A DNA stretch of 64,000 bases, taken from assembly GCA_900551865.1 (NCBI GenBank), contig URXV01000002.1, positions 1-64,000 on the forward strand, in the 5' to 3' direction. Shown piece after piece: positions 48,446 through 57,237 of the stretch. This DNA is from an uncultured Rickettsiales bacterium. GTDB lineage: Bacteria; Pseudomonadota; Alphaproteobacteria; RF32; CAG-239. The notes beneath the pieces were generated by a model. The model worked only from the letters and a program-made list of their open reading frames with translations, had not been told where the DNA came from and did not search any database. The translations under genes and the position numbers were made by a program. Position 1 is the first letter of the stretch. Each line of letters starts with the position of its first letter.

Positions 48446-49129
48446 ATGAAACTGATTATCTGGGATTTTGACGGTGTGACGGCTGATACAGAGAAGTACT
48501 GGCTGGCAATAGAGCTGGAAGAATTAAACAAATATTGCGGTTTGGCCTGGGATTTTGCCACAATCAACAAATATTTGAGCGGACAGGGGCTGTCGATGCA
48601 GCAGAAGGTTTTGGCCGGGCTGGGAATTTATCCGCCGGCAGAAATGTGGGAAGAAATCGGCCGGCGTTCCTGGCAGCGCATTCTTGACGGATTTGATCGG
48701 ACACCGGGTATGGACAAGGTATTGGAACTTCCGGGATATTGCCATGCAATGGCTACCGGCGGCGCGTTGGAGGAAACCCTGCTTAAACTGAAGGCCGTAG
48801 GGTTGCAGGACGTTTTTACACGGGATAATCTGGTAACGGTTGATATGGTGGCCAGAGGAAAACCCGAGCCGGATTCTTTTTTGCTGGCGGCACAAAAAAT
48901 GAATATGCGTCCGGAAGACTGTTATGTTATTGAAGATTCCGTGGCCGGGTTGACAGCGGCACAACGGGCGGGAATGACGCCGGTTTGTTTTATGGGGTCG
49001 GAAATGTACCGAGATAACCCTGCGCAGCGGCAGGCTGTCGAGGCATTGGGAATTACGCATATTTTTTACGATATGGCGGAAGTGAAAAAGTTTTTTGAAA
49101 AGGAAACGGCGATACGGGTAGCAGGCTAG
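48446..49129 (+). CDS. HAD-superfamily phosphatase, phosphoglycolate/beta-phosphoglucomutase-like
   Basis: 227 residues. Nucleophile motif WDFDGVTADTE (Asp7, Asp9), cap domain about 15-85, motif II MATGGA, motif III Lys in GKPEPD, motif IV IEDSVAGLTAAQRAGM. Subfamily IA with DGV like beta-phosphoglucomutases. Substrate unknown. AAGGAGCAG precedes the ATG. Confidence 0.88.
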   Translation: MKLIIWDFDGVTADTEKYWLAIELEELNKYCGLAWDFATINKYLSGQGLSMQQKVLAGLGIYPPAEMWEEIGRRSWQRILDGFDRTPGMDKVLELPGYCHAMATGGALEETLLKLKAVGLQDVFTRDNLVTVDMVARGKPEPDSFLLAAQKMNMRPEDCYVIEDSVAGLTAAQRAGMTPVCFMGSEMYRDNPAQRQAVEALGITHIFYDMAEVKKFFEKETAIRVAG

Positions 49130-49157
49130 GGACAAATCAGATTGCCAGAAAAACAAC

Positions 49158-49190
49158 AAATGCCGTTTCCGGAAAGGGAAACGGCATTTG
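49158..49190. terminator. Hairpin between convergent genes
   Basis: 13-bp stem (aaatgccgtttcc / ggaaacggcattt), loop of six bases. T tails weak but A/T-rich on both sides. Confidence 0.7.
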
Positions 49191-49193
49191 TCA

Positions 49194-49649
49194 TCAGAAC
49201 AGCAGGTCGAGATCTATGACAAAACGAATATAACGGCTGATTTTCTGCGGTTTTTGAAAGTAGGCGTTTTGTATCTCTTCTTCATCATCGGAAAAACGTG
49301 CCAAATTTTGGCTGCGACGGCGGCCGGCGTTTAAATTTTCAGCCTGAATTAGCAAATCAAAGACGTTTTGTGCTTTAGGATAGGCTTCGCGCAGGTGCTG
49401 AAAATCTTCGTGCTCCGGATAAAGCAACGGCAATCCTGTTATATCTTTCAGGGTTTGTAAGAATTTTTCAGGCGCGGATTGGTCGGTAGGAAGCCTTACC
49501 AGCAGCCAAGCCCGGTTCCGGATACAGATGCCAAGCTTTAAATTGCAGTCGTTGATGGCTTTGGTTCTGGCGAATTTTCCTTCTTTGCTTCGGATTAAGA
49601 TGTCGAACGGGAACTGTCCCGGAAGTTCTGCGGAAATGTTTTTTTCCAT
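49194..49649 (-). CDS. Hypothetical protein
   Basis: 151 residues, cytoplasmic. Mixed alpha/beta: FDILIRSKEGKFARTKAIND, LGICIRNRAWLLVRLP, then a helix (FLQTLKDITGLPLLY) and a charged C-terminal part ending in FVIDLDLLF. No recognised motif. More AT-rich flanks. Shares the hairpin at 49158-49190 with the HAD gene. Confidence 0.5.
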   Translation of the reverse strand: MEKNISAELPGQFPFDILIRSKEGKFARTKAINDCNLKLGICIRNRAWLLVRLPTDQSAPEKFLQTLKDITGLPLLYPEHEDFQHLREAYPKAQNVFDLLIQAENLNAGRRRSQNLARFSDDEEEIQNAYFQKPQKISRYIRFVIDLDLLF

Positions 49650-49851
49650 ACTACATAAATTTAGTGGTTCATAAAAATATTAAATACGAGGAATATAGTA
49701 CATTTGCTTTTTATGACAGTCAACAAAAATATCGGCAATTGCCTGCAAAAATGTTGAGCGGGACGTTAAAGTTTCCGGTTACGGGAGAATAAACGGAAAA
49801 CCGAACCTTTCGTTTGGGAAAATTGCAAAACATTTCGTCCGGAAAAATTGC

Positions 49852-49879
49852 AAAAAAATGCACCGCGGAAGGCGGTGCA
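49852..49879 (-). terminator. Terminator of the 506-residue unknown gene
   Basis: tgcaccgc / gcggtgca stem with a five-base loop; on the minus strand followed by seven T. Confidence 0.85.
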
Positions 49880-49900
49880 AAGTGTAACCGGCGGTTGTAA

Positions 49901-51421
49901 TCAGCGTTCGTTTTGGGCAAATACGTTCAGCAGAGCGGCGGAATCCAGCATCCGGCGTTGTTTCTGAATACCGCGGATGACGTCCTGATATTTGACGGCC
50001 ATGCTGGTAATGCGCGAAAAGTCTTTGATATCGGCAGGCGTCAGGTTGTTCCAGGCTTTGTTGACGTGCTCTTTGGCATTTTTGCCCAGCTCGTCAAAGC
50101 TTTCCGGCAAGATGCCGACCATTTTCAAATAGTAGGATTTGTTCAGGTATTCGTCGGGCGAAGTCGTGAACGCGGTGGCGCCGTCAAACGGCTCATAGCT
50201 TTCGATGATGTAGTTCTTTTTGAGAGTGTCTACCGAATGCCTGTATTTGCCGTCTGGGCAGTCCGGCTGGCGGTGAAGACCGCGGGCATTGTCATCAAGC
50301 CAGAGCAGTTTGTGCATCAGATACAGGTTGCTCTGATGGACGGCATTGCGGTGGATTTTCAGGCACAGTTCCTTTTTTTCCTCGCATTGCTTTTTCAGCT
50401 GCTGGAGCTTTTGCCTGTTGGCGGGATGCGGCGTTTTGCGTTTTTGTTCGGCTTCTTTCAACGCCAAGTATTTGGCTTCCAAAATGCGGTATTCTTCATA
50501 CGCGCTGTGGGAACGGATATGGGCGAAAAACATATTGGTCTGTTTGAACTGGAATTCGATGTAAAATATCCGGTTGCTGTTTGGTATTGTAATGCGGGCG
50601 GTTTTTTTGATGTCAAAATAGTTGCGGGTATTTTCGCTCAGGTTCTTTTTATACAGGTTGCGTTCGCCTTTCTCAAATTTGATATAGGGCGGGAATTTGG
50701 CTTCCAGTTCTTTTATCAGTTCTTCCAAGTCCCCCTGATATTTGGACGTGATGGACAGGCGGTAAATGTCCTTGGGAAGGATTTCCTTTTTGGCGATGTT
50801 CAGCAGCGACTGCTGCGTTTTGGCTGCTCCGCGCATATCTTCGAGAGCTGCTGCGGTGGGGCAGCGCAGAGCCGTTTCCGTTTTGAGGGGAAACGGGAGC
50901 TCGGGTTCCTCTTCGAAAGGCGGTTCGGCGAATTTTTCGAGATTTTGGGTGCGTTCGGTTTTGTATTCGCGGATACATTCGGAGATGAGCTTTTCGGTTG
51001 TCCTTTCAACGCCTTTTATCGGCGGGATGATGACGTAAACGTTGTTACACTCGCTGTTGATGTAATGCAGCATTGCCGTGGTGCAGGGGGCGAGGATTTC
51101 CGTCGAATAGCTGATGTGGCGCCCGTTACGGTCGGTTTCGATGCTGCCGTCTTTAAGGTTGATGTTGTAAATGTATTCGGGGAACCCGGTACTGTTTGGC
51201 GTGGCAAAGCCGGAAACGACGGCTTCGTACAGCAGGCGGTATTTTTCCATCGTGTCGGTATAATATTCTTTCAGGTGCGCCTGTTCTTCGGGGTTTAAAA
51301 AATCCAGTTCTTCCTTTTTGCCGTCAAGAAAAGCCAGCGCGTCGCCGTCAATTGATTTTTGTACCTGGTCAATTTGTCCGGAATCTAAAATTACCAACTG
51401 ATCCGGGGTGTATGTTTTCAT
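49901..51421 (-). CDS. Large cytoplasmic protein of unknown function
   Basis: 506 residues; no signal peptide or membrane helix. Residues 1-120 are mixed (STGFPEYIYNINLKDGSIE). The middle (about 215-370) has strand/helix alternation: IYRLSITSKYQGDLEELIKELEAKF, ARITIPNSNRIFYIEFQFKQTNMFF, then SAYEEYRILEAKYLALKEAEQKRK. The IEFQF...H..YEEYR order is loosely like the RelA/SpoT synthetase segment (EIQ...H..YK), but the rest does not convince me. A coiled coil (RQKLQQLKKQCEEKKELCLKI) follows. Own terminator. Confidence 0.55.
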   Translation of the reverse strand: MKTYTPDQLVILDSGQIDQVQKSIDGDALAFLDGKKEELDFLNPEEQAHLKEYYTDTMEKYRLLYEAVVSGFATPNSTGFPEYIYNINLKDGSIETDRNGRHISYSTEILAPCTTAMLHYINSECNNVYVIIPPIKGVERTTEKLISECIREYKTERTQNLEKFAEPPFEEEPELPFPLKTETALRCPTAAALEDMRGAAKTQQSLLNIAKKEILPKDIYRLSITSKYQGDLEELIKELEAKFPPYIKFEKGERNLYKKNLSENTRNYFDIKKTARITIPNSNRIFYIEFQFKQTNMFFAHIRSHSAYEEYRILEAKYLALKEAEQKRKTPHPANRQKLQQLKKQCEEKKELCLKIHRNAVHQSNLYLMHKLLWLDDNARGLHRQPDCPDGKYRHSVDTLKKNYIIESYEPFDGATAFTTSPDEYLNKSYYLKMVGILPESFDELGKNAKEHVNKAWNNLTPADIKDFSRITSMAVKYQDVIRGIQKQRRMLDSAALLNVFAQNER

Positions 51422-51475
51422 TTTTGCGTTCTCCGAATTTTTTTTATTCTATCAAAACGAATCTAACATAATTTT

Positions 51476-51580
51476 ACAGATAAGGCAAATAGTTTTTTGC
51501 AGATAAAGCAAATAGTTTCTGCTGGCGGGGCAAATAGCTTTAAGGGTGAAGCAAATGGTTTTGCGGTAAATGGTTTTGGG
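51476..51580. repeat. Degenerate 21-23-bp repeat around gcaaat(a/g)gttt
   Basis: gcaaat recurs at 51485, 51508, 51530 and 51551, with further looser copies to 51580. Nearly all copies continue with agttt or ggttt. It lies upstream of ppa and downstream of the unknown gene's start. Confidence 0.6.
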
Positions 51581-51764
51581 GAGGAATGCCTGTGGTTTCT
51601 GAGGGGGAAATCTGCTTGTTTGGCAAAAAACTTTTGCTTGACAAAAACGGGGGCATTTTTTATCCTGCGCGGCGGAAAACAGTTTTTTGCATTTGCCCGG
51701 CGGAAGTGCGGCACCGGAATTTTCAGGGGCGGTTCTGCTGCGGCGGTTTATAAGGGGAAAGAAC

Positions 51765-52301
51765 GTGCATCCTTGGCATCAGGTAAAACATTATTCACAA
51801 TTTCCGGACATTATTCCCGCAATCATTGAAGTTCCGAAAGGGTCGCAGGTCAAATACGAACTGGACAAGGAAAGCGGCTTGGTTAAGGTTGACCGCATTT
51901 TGTATTCTTCGGTGCATTATCCGGCCAACTACGGTTTTATTCCGCAAACGTACTGTGAAGACAATGACCCGCTGGACATTCTTGTTCTGGGGCAAGAGCC
52001 GATTGTACCGCTGTCAATTATGCGGGCCAGGCCTATCGGCGTTATGAAGATGATAGACTGCGGCGAGGCAGACGACAAGATTATTGCCATTCATGAAGAT
52101 GATCCCGAGTATAACGTTTTTACTGACATTGCGCAATTGCCGCCGCACATTTTGAAAATGCTGCAGCGTTTTTTTGAAGACTATAAGGTGTTGGAAAAGA
52201 AGCAGGTTACGATTGAAAAGTTTTTGGGGCCGGACGAGGCGAAAAAGTTGATTGAAGAAGCCCGAGACGCTTATGAGGCAAAGTTCGGAGGCGAACACTG
52301 A
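51765..52301 (+). CDS. ppa: Inorganic pyrophosphatase (family I)
   Basis: 178 residues from GTG 51765, preceded by AAGGGGAAAG; the protein begins [10 protein letters not shown], as in other alphaproteobacteria. Hydrolyses PPi to phosphate. Active-site residues: [16 protein letters not shown] (Glu, Lys), [11 protein letters not shown], and [11 protein letters not shown] with the family DxDPxD signature (D-N-D-P-L-D). An upstream in-frame frame lacks an RBS. Confidence 0.95.
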   Translation: MHPWHQVKHYSQFPDIIPAIIEVPKGSQVKYELDKESGLVKVDRILYSSVHYPANYGFIPQTYCEDNDPLDILVLGQEPIVPLSIMRARPIGVMKMIDCGEADDKIIAIHEDDPEYNVFTDIAQLPPHILKMLQRFFEDYKVLEKKQVTIEKFLGPDEAKKLIEEARDAYEAKFGGEH

Positions 52302-52480
52302 CAGCTTGCCGCGGCAAGACTGCGGGCGGTTTAAAGGCTGAACTGCGGTAGGAAAGGCAGGGGTGCGGGAGCCGGGTCGGTACGGGTATGTCTGTGTGCT
52401 GCGGCGGGAGCAGCTTTATATGGCGGAATAAAAATAATTGCGATACATTTGAGTGTGCAAGGGAAGCGGGTTATTTTGAC

Positions 52481-52846
52481 TTAGCGTTTGTCTTTGCTGA
52501 TGATGGCGACGACATCACCCATGCGGGCAAAGAATGTATCCGTGTCCTTAAAATACCGGCTTTTTAAATCGTTTTTATCGTGAATCTCGCCAATGCCAGG
52601 CGCTTTGTTGTACATTCCGAGATACGAAAAACCAAACAGGCAGAACAGAATGAGCCAAAACAGCCGTTTGCCGAGAACAAAGAAAAACAGTGCAAAAAAA
52701 GCGCAGACCCCCAAAGCGAAGTATGCGGAATAAATGCCGCCGCCGACAGAACGCGTCAGTTCCAGGTCTTCGGCAAAAAACAATCCGACGACGCCGAGGG
52801 CCAGAAATTTCAGAATAAAGATACCGAGTGTGAGCAGTATAAACAT
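52481..52846 (-). CDS. Small membrane protein, unknown
   Basis: 121 residues, three hydrophobic stretches (about 1-22, 40-60, 63-80) and a polar C-terminal domain (PGIGEIHDKNDLKSRYFKDT). Probably inner membrane. Followed on its upstream side by a 46-bp tandem repeat. Not recognised. Confidence 0.55.
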   Translation of the reverse strand: MFILLTLGIFILKFLALGVVGLFFAEDLELTRSVGGGIYSAYFALGVCAFFALFFFVLGKRLFWLILFCLFGFSYLGMYNKAPGIGEIHDKNDLKSRYFKDTDTFFARMGDVVAIISKDKR

Positions 52847-52910
52847 TTTGCATTATCCTTAAAACAGTGCGCCGGGTTGCGGCGGCAGTTTATGAAAAGG
52901 GGCGAACCGG

Positions 52911-53094
52911 CGGCAGAAAAGCGCGACGGAAACGATTTGTAAAAGGAACCGTCCTGCGGCAGAGAAGCGCGACGGATACGGTTTGTGAAAGAAACTGTCC
53001 GGCTGTGGGGAAGTGAAACGGCGACTGTTTGTGTCAGAGGCAGCCCGGCAGCGGGAAAGTACGACGGGGCGATTTGTGAAAGCAGCAGGGGCAA
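52911..53094. repeat. 46-bp tandem repeat, four copies
   Basis: Copies start at 52911, 52957, 53003 and 53049. Each has (c/g)g(c/g)(a/g)g..aag(c/t)..gacgg, then gtttgt(g)aaag, then gtccgg or similar. The first two copies are nearly identical, the others degenerate. Partial traces extend to the left. Between the small membrane gene's start and qmcA's end. Confidence 0.75.
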
Positions 53095-53134
53095 CAGAAA
53101 AGCAGGAACCCTGCGTGGGGCAGGGCTTTCCAAC

Positions 53135-54115
53135 TCAGGCTCCTTTTTTGGTCGAAAGCATTTCGCGGATACCATCGACGGAGCTTAAAACCGCGCTGGC
53201 TTCGTAGGGCATATAAACAATTTTGTTGTCCTGTCCGGAAGTCATTTCTTTCATCGTTTCAAGGTATTTCATGGCAATGAGGTATTTGTCCGCCTGCCCT
53301 TTGGACGACAACGCCTCAATAATACGTTTGATGGCTTCTTTTTCCGCTTCGGCTTCGACCATGCGCGCCTGCGCGATACCTTCAGCACGGAGAATGGAAG
53401 ATTCCTTTTCGCCTTCGGCTTTGCGGATGGCCGCTTCTTTCTGTCCTTCGGCGATGCGGATGGAAGATTCTTTTTCGCCTTCGGCTTCGTAAATCATGGC
53501 GCGTTTTTCGCGTTCAGCTTTCATCTGCTTGTCCATGGCAGCCTGAATGTCGGCTGGCGGCGTGATGTCCTGCAATTCAATGCGGTTGACTTTTACGCCC
53601 CATTTGTCGGAGGCAGTGTCAAGAATGGCGCGGAGTTCCTCATTGATTTTGTCGCGGGAAACGAGGGTTTCCTGAAGCTCCAGTTTGCCAATCAGCTGGC
53701 GGAGCGTGGTCTGGGTCAGCTTTTCGATGGCTTCGGAGAGATTTTCGACGCCGTAGACGGCCTTTTCGGGATTGATAATCTGGAAATAAAGCACGGCGTT
53801 AATGGAAATGGATACGTTGTCTTTGGTGATGACGTTCTGGCGCGGAAAGTCATAAACGGTTTCGCGCAAATCAAGCCGGTTGCTCTTCTGCATATAAGAA
53901 TAAGTTCTGCCGTCGGGGTAGGTCGTGCTTACCTTGCGGTAAATCCCCTTTGGGGAATCGATGAACGGCACGATAAAATTTAAGCCGGCACCGAGCGTTT
54001 CCTTATATTTGCCGAGACGCTGCACAATGACAACTTCCTGCTGTTCGACGATGATGCAGCCTTTGATTGCGACGAAAACGGCAGCAAGAATCAGTAAAAT
54101 GAGTACGGTTTCCAT
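53135..54115 (-). CDS. SPFH/Band 7 protein, QmcA-like
   Basis: 326 residues. One N-terminal membrane helix (LILLILAAVFVAIKGC), then the SPFH domain (VVIVQRLGKYKETLGAGLNFIVPFID, DNVSISINAVLYFQI), then an Ala/Glu-rich coiled coil with a repeated AEGEKESSI(R/L) motif (about 210-250). These form large cage-like rings in the membrane and often work with NfeD and FtsH. The pair with the NfeD gene upstream (overlapping ATG) is typical. Confidence 0.92.
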   Translation of the reverse strand: METVLILLILAAVFVAIKGCIIVEQQEVVIVQRLGKYKETLGAGLNFIVPFIDSPKGIYRKVSTTYPDGRTYSYMQKSNRLDLRETVYDFPRQNVITKDNVSISINAVLYFQIINPEKAVYGVENLSEAIEKLTQTTLRQLIGKLELQETLVSRDKINEELRAILDTASDKWGVKVNRIELQDITPPADIQAAMDKQMKAEREKRAMIYEAEGEKESSIRIAEGQKEAAIRKAEGEKESSILRAEGIAQARMVEAEAEKEAIKRIIEALSSKGQADKYLIAMKYLETMKEMTSGQDNKIVYMPYEASAVLSSVDGIREMLSTKKGA

Positions 54116-54552
54116 TATTTTCTTCCTTTCTTTTCAACAAACATGGTGAGGTCGTCATGGCGAACGATTTTTACTTTAGCGCCTTTTTTTATTTCGGGGG
54201 CATCTTCGCCGAGAGTTCTGGCTTCCCAATTTTCGTCATAGATTTTCAGCCGGCCGGAGAAGGCGCTGATATCCGTAATGGCGGTAGCGATTTTGCCGAC
54301 GTACTGGGATTCAAAACTGTGTTCCTTGTCATGCTTCGGATTAATGTTCAAAAGCGGGCGCAGGAACAAAATGAAAAGAATGGAGAGTATGGTAAAAATC
54401 GGGATGAGGACATTGTAGTTGTCCGTAATCAAAGACAATACCGCGCATACGGCTCCGGCAACGGCAAAGTTCAAAAAGAACATTGTCGGTGTGTAGATTT
54501 CGACAATGAAACAGACAAGGGCGATGATGAGAAAAACAATCCAGGCAGACAT
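54115..54552 (-). CDS. NfeD-like membrane protein
   Basis: 145 residues from ATG 54552 (AAGGAAT before it). Three or four hydrophobic segments, then an OB-fold soluble domain (YVGKIATAITDISAFSGRLKIYDENWEARTL, then KKGAKVKIVRHDDLTMFVEK). Partner of the SPFH protein; stop overlaps its start. Confidence 0.9.
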   Translation of the reverse strand: MSAWIVFLIIALVCFIVEIYTPTMFFLNFAVAGAVCAVLSLITDNYNVLIPIFTILSILFILFLRPLLNINPKHDKEHSFESQYVGKIATAITDISAFSGRLKIYDENWEARTLGEDAPEIKKGAKVKIVRHDDLTMFVEKKGRK

Positions 54553-54755
54553 ATGATATTCCTTAAATGTTTGAGTAATAATTTTAAGCCAATATAAGCA
54601 CATATTACTTTATTTTTAGTTAAGGAGCGGGAGAAGAAAATAAAATTCCACAGCAGGCAAACAGGCGTGAAAATAAGAGGGAAGAGCTGGTTGGAGGTTG
54701 TATAGAGCGGGCTAAATGAGCTGTCTGGGATGGCTGAGACGTACGCAGATGCATA

Positions 54756-56012
54756 TCAGCAGGCGGTTCCCGGCGTGTGTTCCGCATCATGTTCCGCGCT
54801 GCGTTTGAAAATGACAAAGAGCAACAAGACAAACAAACTCAGATAAAACGCTCCGAACACCGAGAATGCCGAAGCAAAGCTAAGCCCGGCGGCACTGCTG
54901 CCCGGTTCGATGACAAACTTGAAGCAAATCAGAGAAATGCCGGAAAGGGTTTGCTGCAGCATATTGTTGACCGAAGAGATGGTGGCGCGCGTTTCTTCCA
55001 TAGCGTAGTTGTGGATGTGGTTAATATTGGCAATGGCAAATGCCAGTTGGAATCCGATGCCGATGCAGACGAATATCAGGCAGATGAATGCCACATTCGG
55101 CTGTCGGAAATGGAAACTTAATATCATGCAGGCGAAAGAATAAATACAGAGGAACGTTGTAACGACCAGCAGGCGGTTAAATCCGAAAAACTTTTTCAGC
55201 CGGTTGACGTGAAAGGAAAAGCCGGCGCGCAATGCATGATTGATGACATAAATGGAACTAAACATCAGAACCGGCGCGGCGGACATTTTTAACAGCGGCT
55301 GGAAGCACCAGCAGAATAAGGAGGTTGTAGAAAACAGGAGCGCCGAATACAAGATGTAGACGTTGATGTTGGGATTTTTTATCGTGGCAACGGTGGTGTC
55401 TTTGATTTCAACAAATTTTTCTTTCAACGTGCGGGCATGCGGACGCGCAGACGGCGGGTTGGGCAGAGTGGTGAGCAGGACAATGCTGACCAGCGTCAGG
55501 GCAAATTCCAGCGACAGCAAAACGACAGTGCCGTAGCGGTCGTACAGGACGGCGCTGAAGACGGCGGCAAACATGGCGCCGGAAGACATGGCGAAATTGG
55601 TGCGTCCGCATTCCTTTAGCATCCGTTTGGTTTTGTTTTCGCTTTTCAGGTAATCATAAATATAGCTGTCATAAACGCCGGAAAGAAATGCCCGCGACAA
55701 GGCATTGAAAAGTTCGCCGAGCAGAATGATATACATGCCGGAGAAACTAAGCCACAGGGCGGCGCGGAGAAAGAAACAGACGAAAGCGAGGACGAGTACC
55801 TTTTTTTTGGAAATGACGTCGGCGATGTAACCGCAGGGAATCTCAAACAAGATTCCGGTCAGTTGGAAAATTCCCTGAAACAGGACAAAGTCGGCGATGG
55901 TCAGCCCGTTTTGCTGGTAAAAGAGCAGCAGCACCGGAGCAAGATAAAGCTGCGAGCGGAGGAAACAGGCCAGATCCAGCCTTTTCAGCGGGTTTATTTT
56001 TTTCATTTTCAT
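54756..56012 (-). CDS. Major facilitator superfamily transporter
   Basis: 418 residues from ATG 56012; a TTG seven codons upstream also fits. About twelve hydrophobic segments. Loop motif A appears as GYIADVISKKKVLVLAF (standard GxLaDrxGrkxxl). A central charged loop (PSARPHARTLKEKFVEIKDT) splits the halves. Closest in style to small-molecule/drug efflux MFS proteins; substrate unknown. No regulator beside it. Confidence 0.85.
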   Translation of the reverse strand: MKMKKINPLKRLDLACFLRSQLYLAPVLLLFYQQNGLTIADFVLFQGIFQLTGILFEIPCGYIADVISKKKVLVLAFVCFFLRAALWLSFSGMYIILLGELFNALSRAFLSGVYDSYIYDYLKSENKTKRMLKECGRTNFAMSSGAMFAAVFSAVLYDRYGTVVLLSLEFALTLVSIVLLTTLPNPPSARPHARTLKEKFVEIKDTTVATIKNPNINVYILYSALLFSTTSLFCWCFQPLLKMSAAPVLMFSSIYVINHALRAGFSFHVNRLKKFFGFNRLLVVTTFLCIYSFACMILSFHFRQPNVAFICLIFVCIGIGFQLAFAIANINHIHNYAMEETRATISSVNNMLQQTLSGISLICFKFVIEPGSSAAGLSFASAFSVFGAFYLSLFVLLLFVIFKRSAEHDAEHTPGTAC

Positions 56013-56191
56013 TATACGGCTTTTGCTCCCCAAGTTGCAGATTGTGCGGTTTGTATTATACGTTTTATTTTATGCGGCAGAGCTTAAAATTCGGTAAAGA
56101 AAAAAGAAGCGAGGGCAGCAGAGGGAAAGAAGAGCGAAAACAGGGCGGAAGGCGATTGGGGGTAGGGATAATGACCGGTATCAGAAGACAT

Positions 56192-56222
56192 AAAAAAACC
56201 ACCTTAATCAAGGTGGCCTTTT
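56192..56222 (-). terminator. Terminator of the DUF2934-type gene
   Basis: ccacctt / aaggtgg stem with an aatc loop and seven T on the minus strand. Confidence 0.88.
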
Positions 56223-56239
56223 CTTTTTTTCAGCAAATC

Positions 56240-56458
56240 CTACTTCTTGGACTTAGACTTGGAAGAAGAAGTTTTTTTGCTGGAAGAAGCTGTCTTCTTG
56301 GAAGAAGAAGAAGTGCTGCAGCAAGACTTTGTAGCCTTGGAACCGTAAATCTGTTCGATTGCCATGTTCCAGAACTTTTCGTCCTGACCAAACGGGCAAC
56401 CGGCATTCTGCCAGTTGTAATAAGCAGCTTCTCTGATTAAATTTTCATTGAATGTCAT
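56240..56458 (-). CDS. DUF2934-like small protein with Ser/Lys tail
   Basis: 72 residues from ATG 56458 (TTTGGAGAA before it). The first 40 residues match DUF2934 (IREAAYYNWQNAGCPFGQDEKFWNMAIEQI; commonly (A)Y..W...G.P.G.D..HW..AE). The tail is a low-complexity Ser/Lys run (SSSKKTASSSKKTSSSKSKSKK), strongly basic, suggesting nucleic-acid binding. Own terminator. Confidence 0.75.
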   Translation of the reverse strand: MTFNENLIREAAYYNWQNAGCPFGQDEKFWNMAIEQIYGSKATKSCCSTSSSSKKTASSSKKTSSSKSKSKK

Positions 56459-57003
56459 TTCAATTCTCCAAATAATTTTGTTATAAAACAAGGTTAAGTA
56501 TAAATATAATTTTTATTTTGTAAATACGAATTTTCATCGTTTTTGTTGTTAGTGTTTGTATATACATAAATAGATTAAAAAATGATTAAAAAAAGGGGGG
56601 CAGAAAAATTTTTTTTAAGCCTTGAAAAAACACAATAAAAAGTGGTTTTTATGGGGAATTTCATGTAATGATAACCCATTGTAAATAAAGTATAAAATAT
56701 TTTTATCAGAGTGTGCGCGGACGGTGGTAAAAACAACATAAAAAACGATGTGCGGCGCAATAAAAAAAACAAAAAATTTTTTTTCAAACTCTTGTGCAAA
56801 AAATCTCGCAATAACAAATAAAAATATTATATCGGGCGAGACCGGCAAAATTGCGTCCGGCGGTGCAGCTGCCGATTGCAAGACGGAGAGGGCCGGGAAG
56901 AAGAAAAGGCGCGAAAAATGTTCCGGGAAAACGATATAAAAAACAGGAGAAAAAACACGAAAACAAACGGAGTGAAAAATATATAAAAAACAGAGGCAAA
57001 ACA

Positions 57004-57039
57004 TATGGCGGAACGTATGGCAAAACGTATGGCGGAACG
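57004..57039. repeat. 12-bp tandem repeat, three copies
   Basis: tatggc(g/a)(g/a)aacg three times head to tail about 200 bases upstream of glgB. Confidence 0.8.
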
Positions 57040-57165
57040 GAGCGGAAAACAGGCGGAAAAAACTTTTTTCCATACCGTTCGCCGGAAATGCATTTTAAAA
57101 CATAACCATATTGATTTTAAAAGAAAAATACCGACGGAAAAAGTAAAAAAAGAATGACAATTTTC

Positions 57166-57194
57166 TTGCAATTTATTTGTTTTGTTTTTATACA
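57166..57194 (+). promoter_or_regulatory. Sigma70-type promoter of glgB-glgX-malQ
   Basis: TTGCAA at 57166-57171, TATACA at 57189-57194, spacer 17. About 40 bases upstream of the glgB start codon. Confidence 0.75.
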
Positions 57195-57237
57195 TAAAAC
57201 GTAACCTATTTTTTGTTTTTATTTTGGAGTTATAGTT

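Larger units (their letters stand above)
56492..57237. other. Long AT-rich intergenic region upstream of glgB
   Basis: 746 bases. Mostly A/T-rich with homopolymer runs. A 12-bp unit tatggcggaacg / tatggcaaaacg / tatggcggaacg is repeated three times at 57004-57039. The glgB promoter is at its right end. No gene or RNA was found in the rest. Confidence 0.4.

Noticed and set aside
49913..51298. 461-codon open frame on the plus strand
   Set aside because: Phe/Val-rich shadow of the minus-strand gene at 49901-51421, which has an initiating ATG and its own terminator.
49901..51421. RelA/SpoT-type alarmone synthetase
   Set aside because: Only a short region resembles the synthetase; the catalytic Asp/Glu context could not be verified, so no function is given.
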